Assembly (NCBI GenBank): GCA_028277945.1
Contig: JANQFH010000024.1
Location: forward strand, 38,917-102,916
Source: Oligoflexia bacterium
GTDB lineage: Bacteria; Bdellovibrionota_G; JANQFH01
DNA: 64,000 nt
Direction: 5' to 3'
The translations under genes were made by a program, and so were the position numbers. The notes beneath the pieces were generated by a model. The model had not been told where the DNA came from. It saw only the letters and a program-made list of their open reading frames with translations, and ran no database searches. The stretch's first letter is position 1. The number at the start of each line of letters is the position of its first letter. This document shows, piece after piece, positions 47,981-57,013 of this stretch.

Positions 47981-50176
47981 CTAGCTGTCAGTTTTCTGTC
48001 TCTTTTTCATCACCAACAAGTAAGTATTAACCAAGTTGATCAAGAAGTGTGTGGCCATGGGCACTAAGAGATTGCCTGTCACCATATAGATCCAGCCCAA
48101 CAAAAATCCAACTGCCGTGGCAAAGAAAAACCAGGGTAGCAGACGGCGATCAGCACCAAAGTGTACCAGACCAAAGAGCAGCGACGCTGCCACCAAACCG
48201 ATCTCAGCTTGCAACACCCCCCGAAAAAAGAGCTCCTCTGCAATCGCACTAAAGCCAGCAAGCAGCACGATCTCTTGATACGTTAACGGTCCGAGCAGTT
48301 TGCGCATGAGCTCAGCAAGCCTACGAAAGGGCGCAGCAAATCTTGAGAGTACGGCACTCACAGCGATGACGGTTAACGCCGAAAGCAGCACCAACATTAG
48401 GTCACGACCGAGGTTGGCACTCAGCGGTTTGGGAAAGAGCCACAGCTCTCTTGCCTCGCCCCAAATAAACGCTGGCAAAAACAGCAGCAAAAAATAAAAC
48501 GCAGCAACAAGGTGCAATCGCTTATGCAGCGTCTGTTTTACTGGCAGGGCAATCTCTTCGCTAAGACGGTAGAGCTGCAGATAGAGCTGCTTGGCTTCTG
48601 CTGCGGTTTGTACGGATTGTAGATAGAGCGGTTTGAGCGCACTGGTTTTGATGCTGCCGCGCTGCCACTCTTGGTAGAGTTTTTCTGCTAATCCGTAGCC
48701 GGCCTGATGTCCCTGTTGCCAGATCTGCTCGGCATGTTTTTGGTTGTTGGCGACTTGGTTTGTTGCCACGGGTTTTTTATCCCTGGCCGCCATGTTCGCG
48801 AGTCGCTGCGATAGGCGCATGGCCTCCCTGCCTGGTTTTCTTCCTGGGGCAACGATCTTACTGGCGAGGTATCCGGCAGCCTCGTGAATGGCCAGGTAGA
48901 AGAGTTGCCCGTCAACATCAAGGGTTGCCGGCGGTTCTGTTTCACCGGTGAGCTCACTGCGGAGGCTATGACCAACCTCCTCACCCATATGATAGCCGTC
49001 TAAGGTCGCCAGATAGATGAGCTGCGCCGCAGGCAGGTAGTAGCTCTCGCCAGCGACGATCTGTTTGAGTAAACCGTCGGCCTCTGCATCCGTGAGCCTA
49101 TCTCGATTACGGATGCGTTCGAGCAATTCGAGATCTCCGCAGCAGTAAACCTGTGGATCTTGTCTTGGATGTTCACCGCTACGAGCTAGCGGCAGTTGTA
49201 AGGTGTTGCGTAGCTGGCGGCGCATCTCCCGCAGACTCTCTTGCGGTGGCCAACCTGGCCACGCCTCTTGGTGGTGACTCCAGGTTAAGAAGCTATCGAG
49301 TTTTACCAGGGGTGGCACCGGGGTCATGGAGTAGAGATGATCGCGCCACTGCAGTACCGGACTTTGCCATAGGGGTTTTTTCTGGGCGTCGGACGCTTTG
49401 GCTGCAACAAGCTGCCAATAGGCCTCTTCCCATGCTTGCAAGATAACCACGGGTGCCATGGCCTCAGGTTGGTAATTCTGCAGCCAGCTTTGCAACTCTT
49501 CATACAGCTCTCCTTCCATGAGCCGGCGCTCTCCTGCCAAGACCAAGCAGATTCCTTGGGGATGTTGCTGCAGCCACTTTTGTACGGCCTCGAGAGTGAT
49601 GGCATTGCGTTTAGCAAAAGTGGCATCGGTGCGATTTGCATCGGTTGCCAAGAGCTGCACGTTGGCGTGGTTCACACTCAGTTGCAGCAGCGGCTGCAAG
49701 CTCTGCCACTGGCGTGGACCTAATTTTTTTATAAGCCCACTCTGCTGGTCAAACTGAGACAGCGTCATCTCCCCTCGCGACAGTGCCTCGAGCAGTGGCT
49801 GCTGCTCTTGGCTCAGTTGATCAAGGCAGCAGGCTAGGGGTGTTTGTGGATCCAGCTGCTGCATCTGCTTGATGAGTGCGACAACATTGTGGCGACACTC
49901 GGGAAGGGTTTGGTATTGGCTGATCAAAACCACGCGAGCGTCTTGCAGCTGAGAGGCAAGTGTTTCCAGGTTTAGAGCGCCTGGCCAAGAGCTCGCATCT
50001 TTTATCGGCGGTAGTTGTACCGAGGCATGAAACTGCGACGCTCTCAGGCGCTTGTGGCGTAAATGCACTTCGGTCTGTGCTTCAACTGTTGCAAGCGCTT
50101 TGGCGTAGAGCTGTTTTTGCAGCGCCAGTGGCTCAAAATCAGCCGCAGCAGCATCGGTGGTTTCCGTTTGCGACAT
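47981..50176 (-). CDS. ChaN-like domain fused to a CPBP intramembrane protease
   Basis: The 731-residue protein has two parts. Residues about 80-330 match the pattern of ChaN/Tiki-type domains (RVVLISQYQTLPECRHNVVALIKQM...LSRGEMTLSQF, then ICLVLAGERRLM), but the usual Glu and His ligands at the start appear lost. The C-terminus holds a CPBP (CAAX protease/Abi) membrane domain with AEELFFRG (Glu-Glu-x3-Arg), FGLVHFG (His) and HFLINLVN (His-x3-Asn), a complete catalytic set. The first 500 residues appear cytoplasmic. It starts 10 nt after the aminotransferase. Confidence 0.8.
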   Translation of the reverse strand: MSQTETTDAAAADFEPLALQKQLYAKALATVEAQTEVHLRHKRLRASQFHASVQLPPIKDASSWPGALNLETLASQLQDARVVLISQYQTLPECRHNVVALIKQMQQLDPQTPLACCLDQLSQEQQPLLEALSRGEMTLSQFDQQSGLIKKLGPRQWQSLQPLLQLSVNHANVQLLATDANRTDATFAKRNAITLEAVQKWLQQHPQGICLVLAGERRLMEGELYEELQSWLQNYQPEAMAPVVILQAWEEAYWQLVAAKASDAQKKPLWQSPVLQWRDHLYSMTPVPPLVKLDSFLTWSHHQEAWPGWPPQESLREMRRQLRNTLQLPLARSGEHPRQDPQVYCCGDLELLERIRNRDRLTDAEADGLLKQIVAGESYYLPAAQLIYLATLDGYHMGEEVGHSLRSELTGETEPPATLDVDGQLFYLAIHEAAGYLASKIVAPGRKPGREAMRLSQRLANMAARDKKPVATNQVANNQKHAEQIWQQGHQAGYGLAEKLYQEWQRGSIKTSALKPLYLQSVQTAAEAKQLYLQLYRLSEEIALPVKQTLHKRLHLVAAFYFLLLFLPAFIWGEARELWLFPKPLSANLGRDLMLVLLSALTVIAVSAVLSRFAAPFRRLAELMRKLLGPLTYQEIVLLAGFSAIAEELFFRGVLQAEIGLVAASLLFGLVHFGADRRLLPWFFFATAVGFLLGWIYMVTGNLLVPMATHFLINLVNTYLLVMKKRQKTDS

Positions 50177-50185
50177 CACGTTAGG

Positions 50186-51115
50186 CTACGTGTTTTCCAG
50201 CTGTTTTTGTACGTAGCCCTTATAGAGTTTGATCAACTTGCGGGTCACTGCTCCAGGCGCCTCAAAGCGAGTCTCGTCTAGTTGTGTCACCGGCATGATT
50301 TCACGGGTTGTCGAGCTGATGAAGGACTCTTGGGCGTTATAGGCATCTTCTAAACTCAGCGGTTTTTCAGCAACAGGGATGTTGTTCTCTTTGGCAAGAT
50401 CGAGGATGATCTGTCGGGATATGCCATCGAGAATCCCAGCCTCTAGCGGCGGTGTTTGCAGTACGCCAGCGTTGACGAGAAAGAAGTTAGAGGTGGTGGA
50501 TTCGGTGAGACCTCCCTCAGCATTGAGCATTAGAGCGTCATCAAAGTGTTTCTGCCTGGCTTCGTAAAGGGCAATGACGTTGTTGAGGTAGTTGCCCGAT
50601 TTGATCATCGGGTTGATGGCGCTTGGCAGGTTACGGCGCACTCCCACGGTACAGAGACGGATGCCTTTTTCCTGATGACTCTGCGGCCAAGGCTGCAACG
50701 GACCAACAATTGCCACGGTGGTCGGTTGTTCCTGCTTGGGTGGATCGATCAGCGGCAGGGAGGTGCCACGGCTTACCATTAGGCGTATGTAGCAATCGGG
50801 TTTGTCTACCGAGGCGACCAGTTCGGTGAGATGCTGACGAATCTCTCCGTCGCTAAAGGGCAGACGCAAGTGGATGGCATCCGCCGAGCGGCGCAGTCGT
50901 TTTAGGTGGGCTGCAAAGGTAAAGAGCTGGCCGGCGTAGGTACGAATAACCTCATAGACGCTATCGCCAAAGAGAAAGCCACGGTCAAAGATGGATAGCG
51001 TTGCCTGCGACGGGTCCAAGATTTGGAAGTTAACCGAGACCTTGGTCTGTTCGATCGCAATAGCCACGGCGCATATAAAGCGTGAATTACCATGCTTGTC
51101 CACCCCATTATTCAT
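50186..51115 (-). CDS. class IV PLP aminotransferase (branched-chain or D-amino acid type)
   Basis: The 309-residue fold-type IV enzyme has SIFDRGFLFGDSVYEVIRTY, the PLP Lys in MIKSGNYLNNVIALYEAR, and LTESTTSNFFLV (phosphate-binding Glu). It could be a branched-chain aminotransferase, D-amino acid aminotransferase or 4-amino-4-deoxychorismate lyase; the residues do not settle it. It has about 25 extra N-terminal residues. A palindromic half-element directly upstream reads PKSKAVPSRES in frame into its ATG without a stop. Confidence 0.85.
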   Translation of the reverse strand: MNNGVDKHGNSRFICAVAIAIEQTKVSVNFQILDPSQATLSIFDRGFLFGDSVYEVIRTYAGQLFTFAAHLKRLRRSADAIHLRLPFSDGEIRQHLTELVASVDKPDCYIRLMVSRGTSLPLIDPPKQEQPTTVAIVGPLQPWPQSHQEKGIRLCTVGVRRNLPSAINPMIKSGNYLNNVIALYEARQKHFDDALMLNAEGGLTESTTSNFFLVNAGVLQTPPLEAGILDGISRQIILDLAKENNIPVAEKPLSLEDAYNAQESFISSTTREIMPVTQLDETRFEAPGAVTRKLIKLYKGYVQKQLENT

Positions 51116-51120
51116 AGACT

Positions 51121-51151
51121 CCCTAGAAGGTACGGCCTTACTTTTAGGGAA
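51121..51151 (-). repeat. palindromic element, copy 4 (half, opposite strand)
   Basis: Positions 51127-51149 carry one full arm (AAGGTACGG...TTTTAGGG) identical to copy 1, plus CCCTAG flank also shared with copy 1. Relative to the minus-strand aminotransferase it is oriented as in copies 1 and 2, and its PKSKAVPSRES frame runs into the ATG at 51115. Confidence 0.8.
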
Positions 51152-51248
51152 GGATGGTGCTAGCCAGGTGGCGTTGTCAGAGTCTGCCAGGCCAAGTATA
51201 GTAGAACATGTTGCATAACCTTAATGAAACTCCCAACGAGTTCAGCAG

Positions 51249-51362
51249 CTCAAACAGAGCAGCGGGTGACGCGCCGGAGGGGCCCGCCTCCCGGCCGCAG
51301 CCAAGAGCGAGGACGGGAGGATGGGAGCATACGGCGCGGCAGGACCCGCTACTCTGTTTGAG
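51249..51362. repeat. GC-rich element with 19-bp inverted ends covering the PBP1A ribosome-binding site
   Basis: CTCAAACAGAGCAGCGGGT (51249-51267) is inverted at 51344-51362 with one mismatch. The interior is very GC-rich and contains a strong nested stem (GCCGGAGG...CCTCCCGGC). The right arm includes GAGG, the only Shine-Dalgarno-like sequence before the PBP1A ATG at 51371. A MITE or a cis-acting RNA structure are the options. Confidence 0.6.
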
Positions 51363-51370
51363 GTCATGAA

Positions 51371-54154
51371 ATGAGCTCTAGCGACGATAACCGCGATTCT
51401 AGCGGCCGGGGATCGGTTGACAACCAGGAGGGTATGGCCAGCTACCAGACGGATCCAGGTGTTGGCGATGATTACTTCCGACCGGCTGTGAAGCGAGATG
51501 AGCCTTCGCAAAGGCGCTCATCAGCAGGCGGGGGCTCCTTTGGGCAATTATTCAAGCTTGCTCTGGCGATCTCTCTACTGCTGCTTGTTGTTGGTTTGGG
51601 GTTTTACCTCTACTTTTGGTGGCAGTTGCCACCCATCCACAAGGCCACCGACTATCGACCAGCCTTGGCTACGCAGATCTTTTCCGCTGATTTAGAGCTC
51701 ATTGGTGAATTTCATAAACAGTACCGCCATCTCACACCCCTTGATGAGATTCCGCCGATGGTACGCAAGGCGTTTATTGCCGCAGAAGACTCCCGTTTTT
51801 TTGAACATCGCGGGATCGACTACCTTGGCATACTGCGTGCCTTGATAAAAAACATTCAAGCCGGTGGTGTCAAACAGGGCGGCTCAACCATTACCCAGCA
51901 GGTTTCCAGATCGCTGCTGCTAACTCCGGAGCGCACTCTAGCACGCAAGATCAAAGAGGCGATGCTCGCCTTTCGCATTGAAAAACAGCTAACCAAAGAG
52001 GAGATTCTCTACCTCTACCTTAACCAGATCTACCTGGGTCATGGAGCTTATGGCGTTGCTGCAGCGGCTCGAGTTTACTTTAACAAAGACCTCAACCAGC
52101 TCACGCTTGCTGAGGTGAGTCTGTTGGCGGGGATGCCGAGAGCACCGAGTCGTGATAACCCCTTTGTCAACAGAGAGCGGGCACGCGATAAACGTAGCTA
52201 CGTTCTTCGTAAAATGGCAGAGATAGGCTTTATCACTCCAGAGGAGCAAGCGCAGGCAGATGCAGAACCCTTCGTCCTTGACGATCGTAGTAAAGAGATC
52301 AACCAGAGCGTTGCGCCTTATTTTGCTGAGCACGTGCGCCGCTATTTGGCGTCGAAGTATGGTGAGGAGATGCTCTATGCAGGCGGACTGCGTGTCTATA
52401 CGACGTTATCCTTGGCGATGCAACGTTTTGCCCAAGAGGCATTACGTTGGAACCTGCATGAGCTAGACCGTCGCCATGGGTTTCGTGGGCCATTACGACA
52501 GCTGGAGAAAGCCGAGATCGACGCTTACCAGGCGAGGTCAGAAGCGCAGCAGGAGCTTGAAAGCCAATACTACAACTTTCCGCAGCCGCCCTTTCCCGTC
52601 GGTGAAGAGGCTTACAAAGCCGAGAAACTCACGGCTGTGGTGACTGAGGTGGATGATAAAAAGATGCGCGTCAAGGTATATACCGACAAAGATCATGGCT
52701 GGATTCCCTTTGTATTGATGCAGTGGGCGCGTAAGCCCAATGCCGACTTAGCACCGGAACACGATCTCATCCGGCGCCCGTCGCAAGCGCTCAAAGTGGG
52801 GGATTCCATCTTGGTACGCCGTGCAGAGGTTTCCGAGTTGGTAGCGGCGGTACCAAAAGCAGAGAAAGAGAGACAACAAGAAGAGTATGCAGATCAAACT
52901 CTCTTTGCTCTGGTGCAAGAGCCAACGGTCGAAGGCTCGATCATGGCAGTCGATCCCAGCAATGGTTTTGTCCGGGCAATGGTGGGTGGCTATGATTACG
53001 CTCGTAGTGAATTCAATCGGGTGGTACAGGCACGCCGACAGCCTGGGTCGTCGTTCAAGCCTATCCTCTATGCGGCCGCTCTGGACAAAGGATACAGCCC
53101 AGCCACGTTGATACTGGATGCTCCCGTCGTCTACGATGACCCATTAAGCGACACCATCTGGCGACCGAAAAACTACACGGGTACCTTTAAGGGAGATATC
53201 CTCTTTCGCACCGCGCTGGTTGAAAGCCTTAACGTTGTCAGTGTTAAAATTCTACAGGATGTGGGTCTTGACTACGCCATGGACTATGCTCGCAAGCTGG
53301 GCGTGGTCTCACCGCTCACGCGCGACAGTACGCTGGCACTGGGCTCTTCAGTACTCACGCCAGCCGAGCTTACTGCAGCCTACATGGTTTTTGCCAGCGG
53401 TGGTGTACGGCGGCCACAAGTCTTTATTAAGAAGATCCTCGACCGTGATGGCAACCTGCTTGAGCGGCACACCTATGATGATCCTGCGGTGGATCTGCTG
53501 ACACAGTTGCAGGAGATGCAAGGCGAGTTGGAGGCGAGTGAGATCGAATCCCTCCAAGACGAAGAGGAGGTTGAGACAGCCGGTGATGGTCTGCCGCTTG
53601 TCAGCCGTGCTGAGGCAGAGGAGTTTTCCGAGTTTGACCTCGAAGCGTCATTAGCGCCTGATAAGTATCGGATTCGCCAACCCGGTCAGGTAATCCGCGA
53701 GGAGACCGCCTATATCATGACCCACCTTCTCAGCGAGGTGATTGCCTATGGTACAGGTTGGCGCGCACGTGCGCTGGGACGACCCAGTGCCGGCAAAACC
53801 GGCACGACCAATGAGAATATCGATGCCTGGTTTGTCGGTTTTACCCCGGATCTCGTCGCCACAGCCTGGGTTGGTTTTGATGAGAAGAAGTCTCTAGGCA
53901 AGCTGGAGACAGGTTCGCGCGCGGCTGCTCCTATGTGGCTTAAGTTTATGCAGGCAGCCCTTAAGGACAAGCCGATGAAGGCGTTTCGGGTACCTGGGGG
54001 TGTTACCTTTGCCAAGATTGACCCCAAGAGTGGCAAGCTTGCCGACGACAACACTGAGAAACCAGTCCTCGAAGCCTTTGTTGCCGGTAGTGAGCCACGG
54101 GAAAGTGCAGAGGCGACGGCAACGGGTGCAAAAGACTTTTTCCTAGAAGAGTAA
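51371..54154 (+). CDS. mrcA: penicillin-binding protein 1A (class A transpeptidase/glycosyltransferase)
   Basis: The 927-residue bifunctional peptidoglycan synthase has a cytoplasmic tail, one transmembrane anchor (LALAISLLLLVVGLGFYLYFWW, about 57-80), and a glycosyltransferase domain with EDSRFFEHRGIDYLGI (catalytic Glu) and GGSTITQQVSR. The transpeptidase has QPGSSFKPILYAAALD (SxxK), SLNVVSV (SxN) and GKTGTTNENIDAWF (KTG). An acidic insert near 700-770 precedes KTG. Translation start may be hidden in the upstream hairpin element. Confidence 0.96.
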   Translation: MSSSDDNRDSSGRGSVDNQEGMASYQTDPGVGDDYFRPAVKRDEPSQRRSSAGGGSFGQLFKLALAISLLLLVVGLGFYLYFWWQLPPIHKATDYRPALATQIFSADLELIGEFHKQYRHLTPLDEIPPMVRKAFIAAEDSRFFEHRGIDYLGILRALIKNIQAGGVKQGGSTITQQVSRSLLLTPERTLARKIKEAMLAFRIEKQLTKEEILYLYLNQIYLGHGAYGVAAAARVYFNKDLNQLTLAEVSLLAGMPRAPSRDNPFVNRERARDKRSYVLRKMAEIGFITPEEQAQADAEPFVLDDRSKEINQSVAPYFAEHVRRYLASKYGEEMLYAGGLRVYTTLSLAMQRFAQEALRWNLHELDRRHGFRGPLRQLEKAEIDAYQARSEAQQELESQYYNFPQPPFPVGEEAYKAEKLTAVVTEVDDKKMRVKVYTDKDHGWIPFVLMQWARKPNADLAPEHDLIRRPSQALKVGDSILVRRAEVSELVAAVPKAEKERQQEEYADQTLFALVQEPTVEGSIMAVDPSNGFVRAMVGGYDYARSEFNRVVQARRQPGSSFKPILYAAALDKGYSPATLILDAPVVYDDPLSDTIWRPKNYTGTFKGDILFRTALVESLNVVSVKILQDVGLDYAMDYARKLGVVSPLTRDSTLALGSSVLTPAELTAAYMVFASGGVRRPQVFIKKILDRDGNLLERHTYDDPAVDLLTQLQEMQGELEASEIESLQDEEEVETAGDGLPLVSRAEAEEFSEFDLEASLAPDKYRIRQPGQVIREETAYIMTHLLSEVIAYGTGWRARALGRPSAGKTGTTNENIDAWFVGFTPDLVATAWVGFDEKKSLGKLETGSRAAAPMWLKFMQAALKDKPMKAFRVPGGVTFAKIDPKSGKLADDNTEKPVLEAFVAGSEPRESAEATATGAKDFFLEE

Positions 54155-54211
54155 CGCAAACCCGTCGTCAGGGTGGATTCCAAGTATTATTCTGTGGTTA
54201 GCCAACCAGGT

Positions 54212-54240
54212 TTGACAAAAGCGACCAATTTTTTTATACA
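54212..54240 (+). promoter_or_regulatory. promoter of the MoaA-like/tat operon
   Basis: TTGACA (54212-54217), 17 bp, TATACA (54235-54240), 48 nt upstream of the ATG at 54289. The -35 is consensus and the spacer is ideal. It should drive the MoaA-like gene, tatA, tatC and the flavoprotein-like gene. Confidence 0.6.
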
Positions 54241-54288
54241 TCGCCCGTCCAACGTTGATTTAGAAATTGCCTTTCTGGGGGTGTCGAG

Positions 54289-55350
54289 ATGTCCGCAGTG
54301 TCAAGTCAGACGCAGTTTCCCATCACTACCCTACGCGTTGCCGTAACTGGAGAGACCAACTTACAGTGTTTCTATGATAAACCACTTGGCCGTCATCGTG
54401 ATACTAATGGAGAACCTGACAAACTCACCGCCGCCGACTACTGTAAGATTTGCAAAGCCGCTGGCGAAGCCGGCATTGAACACATCCTCATCAGTAGTGG
54501 TTGTGAACCGTTGTTGCGAAAAGACATTGCTGGTGTGGTCAAAGCCTGCTGTGCACCGAAGAAGATCCAAGACGTTCGCTTTATAACCAACGGTGTCTTT
54601 CTCAAAGACTATGCCGATAGTTTACGCCGCAGCGGACTCAAGCATATTGAAATTGTCCTGGATTCGCTGAACTTCCTCGTCTATCAAAAAATCACCCGCA
54701 AAGACAGCCTCTACCGTGTTCTCGATGGCCTACAAAAGGCCCAGCGTCTGAACTTTGACCGCTTGGTTGTCAATGTGACCTTGCTCCGTGGCATCAATGA
54801 TCGTGAACTCATTGATTTCGCCATGATGACGAAAGATAAACCTCTGCACATACAGTTTCTCGAGTATAAGCCGCTCAATCTTGAACCGACCATGACCCAT
54901 CAACTGCACATGTCTGCCGTTGAGGCAAAGAGGAATATCCAGGAGTTTCAAAAACTCATTGCCATCCGCGAAAATGGCAGGGAGGTTTATAAATTCCGCG
55001 ACGGTCTTGGCACCGTTGCTTTTGTTGCTAACGGCAGCGGCCATTTTGGTTATGATGCCGCCAAGCTCTTTTTAAACAGCCAAGGTGCGTTGGCGATTGA
55101 AGCACCGGGTTTTCGAAGCTACAATCTGTGCAAAGAGTTAGAAAAGGATAACTGTGAGGAGAAGCTACAGCGCCTCTTTCAAAAGCTTATGCAACCGACA
55201 AGCCGCAGCAAACGTCCAGCAACCGTAACCAGCAAATCCCGCAGCAGCCGCGTGCGGACAAAGAGCAGTAAAGGCAGCAAGCGCACACAAACCGCGACAA
55301 GTCGTCGGTCTAGTAGCCGTCGCCAGAGTTCGCGGCAGGCCCGGGCGTAG
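54289..55350 (+). CDS. MoaA-like protein without iron-sulfur ligands, with a basic Ser/Arg tail
   Basis: The first 300 residues follow MoaA closely in order and spacing: TLRVAVTGETNLQCFYDKPLG, SSGCEPLLRKDI, VRFITNGVFL, IEIVLDSLN, RGINDRELIDFAMM, IQFLEYKPL and YKFRDGLGTVAFVA. But the radical-SAM motif CxxxCxxC reads ExxxxCxxD, with only the middle Cys kept. The SAM motif GGE reads GCE. The C-terminal cluster cysteines (FCxxCNRLRL) read FGYDAAKLFL. Both [4Fe-4S] clusters should be absent, so MoaA chemistry is very unlikely. The last 50 residues are Ser/Arg/Lys-rich and may bind nucleic acid. It is upstream of tatA. Confidence 0.88.
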   Translation: MSAVSSQTQFPITTLRVAVTGETNLQCFYDKPLGRHRDTNGEPDKLTAADYCKICKAAGEAGIEHILISSGCEPLLRKDIAGVVKACCAPKKIQDVRFITNGVFLKDYADSLRRSGLKHIEIVLDSLNFLVYQKITRKDSLYRVLDGLQKAQRLNFDRLVVNVTLLRGINDRELIDFAMMTKDKPLHIQFLEYKPLNLEPTMTHQLHMSAVEAKRNIQEFQKLIAIRENGREVYKFRDGLGTVAFVANGSGHFGYDAAKLFLNSQGALAIEAPGFRSYNLCKELEKDNCEEKLQRLFQKLMQPTSRSKRPATVTSKSRSSRVRTKSSKGSKRTQTATSRRSSSRRQSSRQARA

Positions 55351-55374
55351 GTAAGGTATTATAGGCTAAGCACG

Positions 55375-55563
55375 ATGTTTGGTATTGGTACCTGGGAGCT
55401 CATTGTCATCTTGGTGATCGTGCTGATTCTCTTTGGGCCGAAAAAACTCCCCGAGCTAGCCCGTACTCTCGGTCGGGCGATTCATGATCTCCGTCACAGT
55501 GCCAATACCCTTAAGCAAGAAGTCGAGAGCGATACCTCAGAGAAAAACAACCAATCTGAATGA
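55375..55563 (+). CDS. tatA: twin-arginine translocase subunit TatA
   Basis: The 62-residue protein has an N-terminal transmembrane helix (ELIVILVIVLILFGPKKLPELARTLG), with the FGPKKLPEL hinge motif and an amphipathic helix before an acidic tail. It forms the protein-conducting part of the Tat pathway for folded proteins. It stands 24 nt after the MoaA-like gene and before tatC. Confidence 0.95.
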   Translation: MFGIGTWELIVILVIVLILFGPKKLPELARTLGRAIHDLRHSANTLKQEVESDTSEKNNQSE

Positions 55564-55603
55564 GTTATAAACCCAATTTTAGTAACTCATAAATCAACGT
55601 AAA

Positions 55604-56344
55604 ATGTGTGCTCACAGCCAGCCCTCCATGCCGTTTTTGGATCATCTCGGGGAGCTGCGAACACGACTCATCCGCTGCCTCATCGCTGTCTTGGTCGGAT
55701 TTGCCCTGTGCTATCCCTTTGCCAAACGGCTGTTTAACGGCTTTAGCAAACCGCTGCGGCAAGCCGAGAGTATGGCCGGCATTAACGTAGAGCTCATCTA
55801 TACGGGCCCGCTTGAGGTCTTTATCGCCTTAATGAAGTTGAGTTTGATCTGTTCGTTACTGTTGGTGGTGCCCTACCTCTTCTTTGAGCTTTGGGGGTTT
55901 ATTGCCCCTGCACTCAAGAAGCAAGAGCGACGTTTTGTCATTCCCTTTGTCACGCTTACCAGCACCTTCTTTATTGCCGGCGTTGCTTTTGGCTTTTTTA
56001 TTGTCCTGCCGCTCGCCTATCTCTTTTTCTTCAACTACGCGCCTGAGTTCATCGATCCGCAGATCCGCGTAGCCGAGTACTTCTCTATCACCATGCGTAT
56101 GCTCCTCGCTTTTGGGCTGCTGTTTGAACTACCGGTGTTCATGTTGCTGCTCATCTACCTTGGCGTCGTCAAGACGCGCCAACTTGCCAAACAGTGGCGC
56201 TTGGTGGTGATTGTCGTCTCTGTGCTTGCAGCCCTGCTCACCCCGGCAGATCCCATGACCATGATTTTTTTAGCCCTACCGCTTACCGCGCTCTTTTTTA
56301 TAAGTCTCGGCTTTGGTCTGTTGCTGGAGAGGAGAAGGAGATGA
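55604..56344 (+). CDS. tatC: twin-arginine translocase subunit TatC
   Basis: The 246-residue receptor of the Tat system has MPFLDHLGELRTRLIRCLIA (conserved LxELRxR), six transmembrane helices and the motif ELWGFIAPALKKQERR. It binds the twin-arginine signal. Its stop overlaps the next gene's start (ATGA). The real start may be a few codons in, at ATG 55628 (MPFLDHLG). Confidence 0.96.
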   Translation: MCAHSQPSMPFLDHLGELRTRLIRCLIAVLVGFALCYPFAKRLFNGFSKPLRQAESMAGINVELIYTGPLEVFIALMKLSLICSLLLVVPYLFFELWGFIAPALKKQERRFVIPFVTLTSTFFIAGVAFGFFIVLPLAYLFFFNYAPEFIDPQIRVAEYFSITMRMLLAFGLLFELPVFMLLLIYLGVVKTRQLAKQWRLVVIVVSVLAALLTPADPMTMIFLALPLTALFFISLGFGLLLERRRR

Positions 56345-56910
56345 AAAGTCAGTTTACCTTGGCAGATTTTCAGCAGCGCCTTATAGAGATCTTCACCAAC
56401 GCGGACCAACCTGTCTATGCACAAGTCGCCAGCGTTGATGACCATGGGTTGCCGCAGCTACGCACAGTCCATCTGCGTTATTGGCAGCAACTAGACTGTC
56501 TCTGTTTTAATTCCAACACCAAGGCGCCCAAGTGGCGTCAGCTACAGCGCGACTCTCATATTGCCGGCTGTTACTATGATGGGCAACGTGATTTGCAACT
56601 ACGCTGGGAAGCGAACGTTGACTTAATTGACAACGAGACCAGCAATACGGATCATACTGCTTTGCTCGATCACATGTGGAGGATTACCCGAGCAGCAGTC
56701 CGCACAGTCTACTGGAAGGACCATCAGCCGCAACAGTTTGATATCCAGCAGCGTTGTCCCACCTTTGCAACAGTCATGTTCAGACCACACTGTTGGGATA
56801 TTCTTGAGGTGAGCGAGGACTATCTAAATAGCTGTCGCACCCTTTTTATCCGCAGTGATAAAGCCTGGCAGACAAAGCGAGTTTCCGTGCTGCACGGCAA
56901 AGAGATCTAA
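56341..56910 (+). CDS. pyridoxamine 5'-phosphate oxidase-like FMN-binding protein
   Basis: The 189-residue protein fits the split-barrel PNPOx-like fold: PQLRTVHLRYW, LCFNSNTKAPKWRQLQRDSHIAGCYYD, LQLRWEANVDLID and a closing W..KRVSV. Members bind FMN or related cofactors; many are not true PNPO. ATGA overlap with tatC suggests coupled expression. Role unknown. Confidence 0.8.
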   Translation: MKSQFTLADFQQRLIEIFTNADQPVYAQVASVDDHGLPQLRTVHLRYWQQLDCLCFNSNTKAPKWRQLQRDSHIAGCYYDGQRDLQLRWEANVDLIDNETSNTDHTALLDHMWRITRAAVRTVYWKDHQPQQFDIQQRCPTFATVMFRPHCWDILEVSEDYLNSCRTLFIRSDKAWQTKRVSVLHGKEI

Positions 56911-57013
56911 ATTTTGGTCTTAATGCAGACTCTCATGGCATGGAGAGCAATGGTTCCATGTTCTCCGAAGTCTTTCTGGTTTGCATGGATCCCCGCGGCT
57001 ATGGATGTCATCC

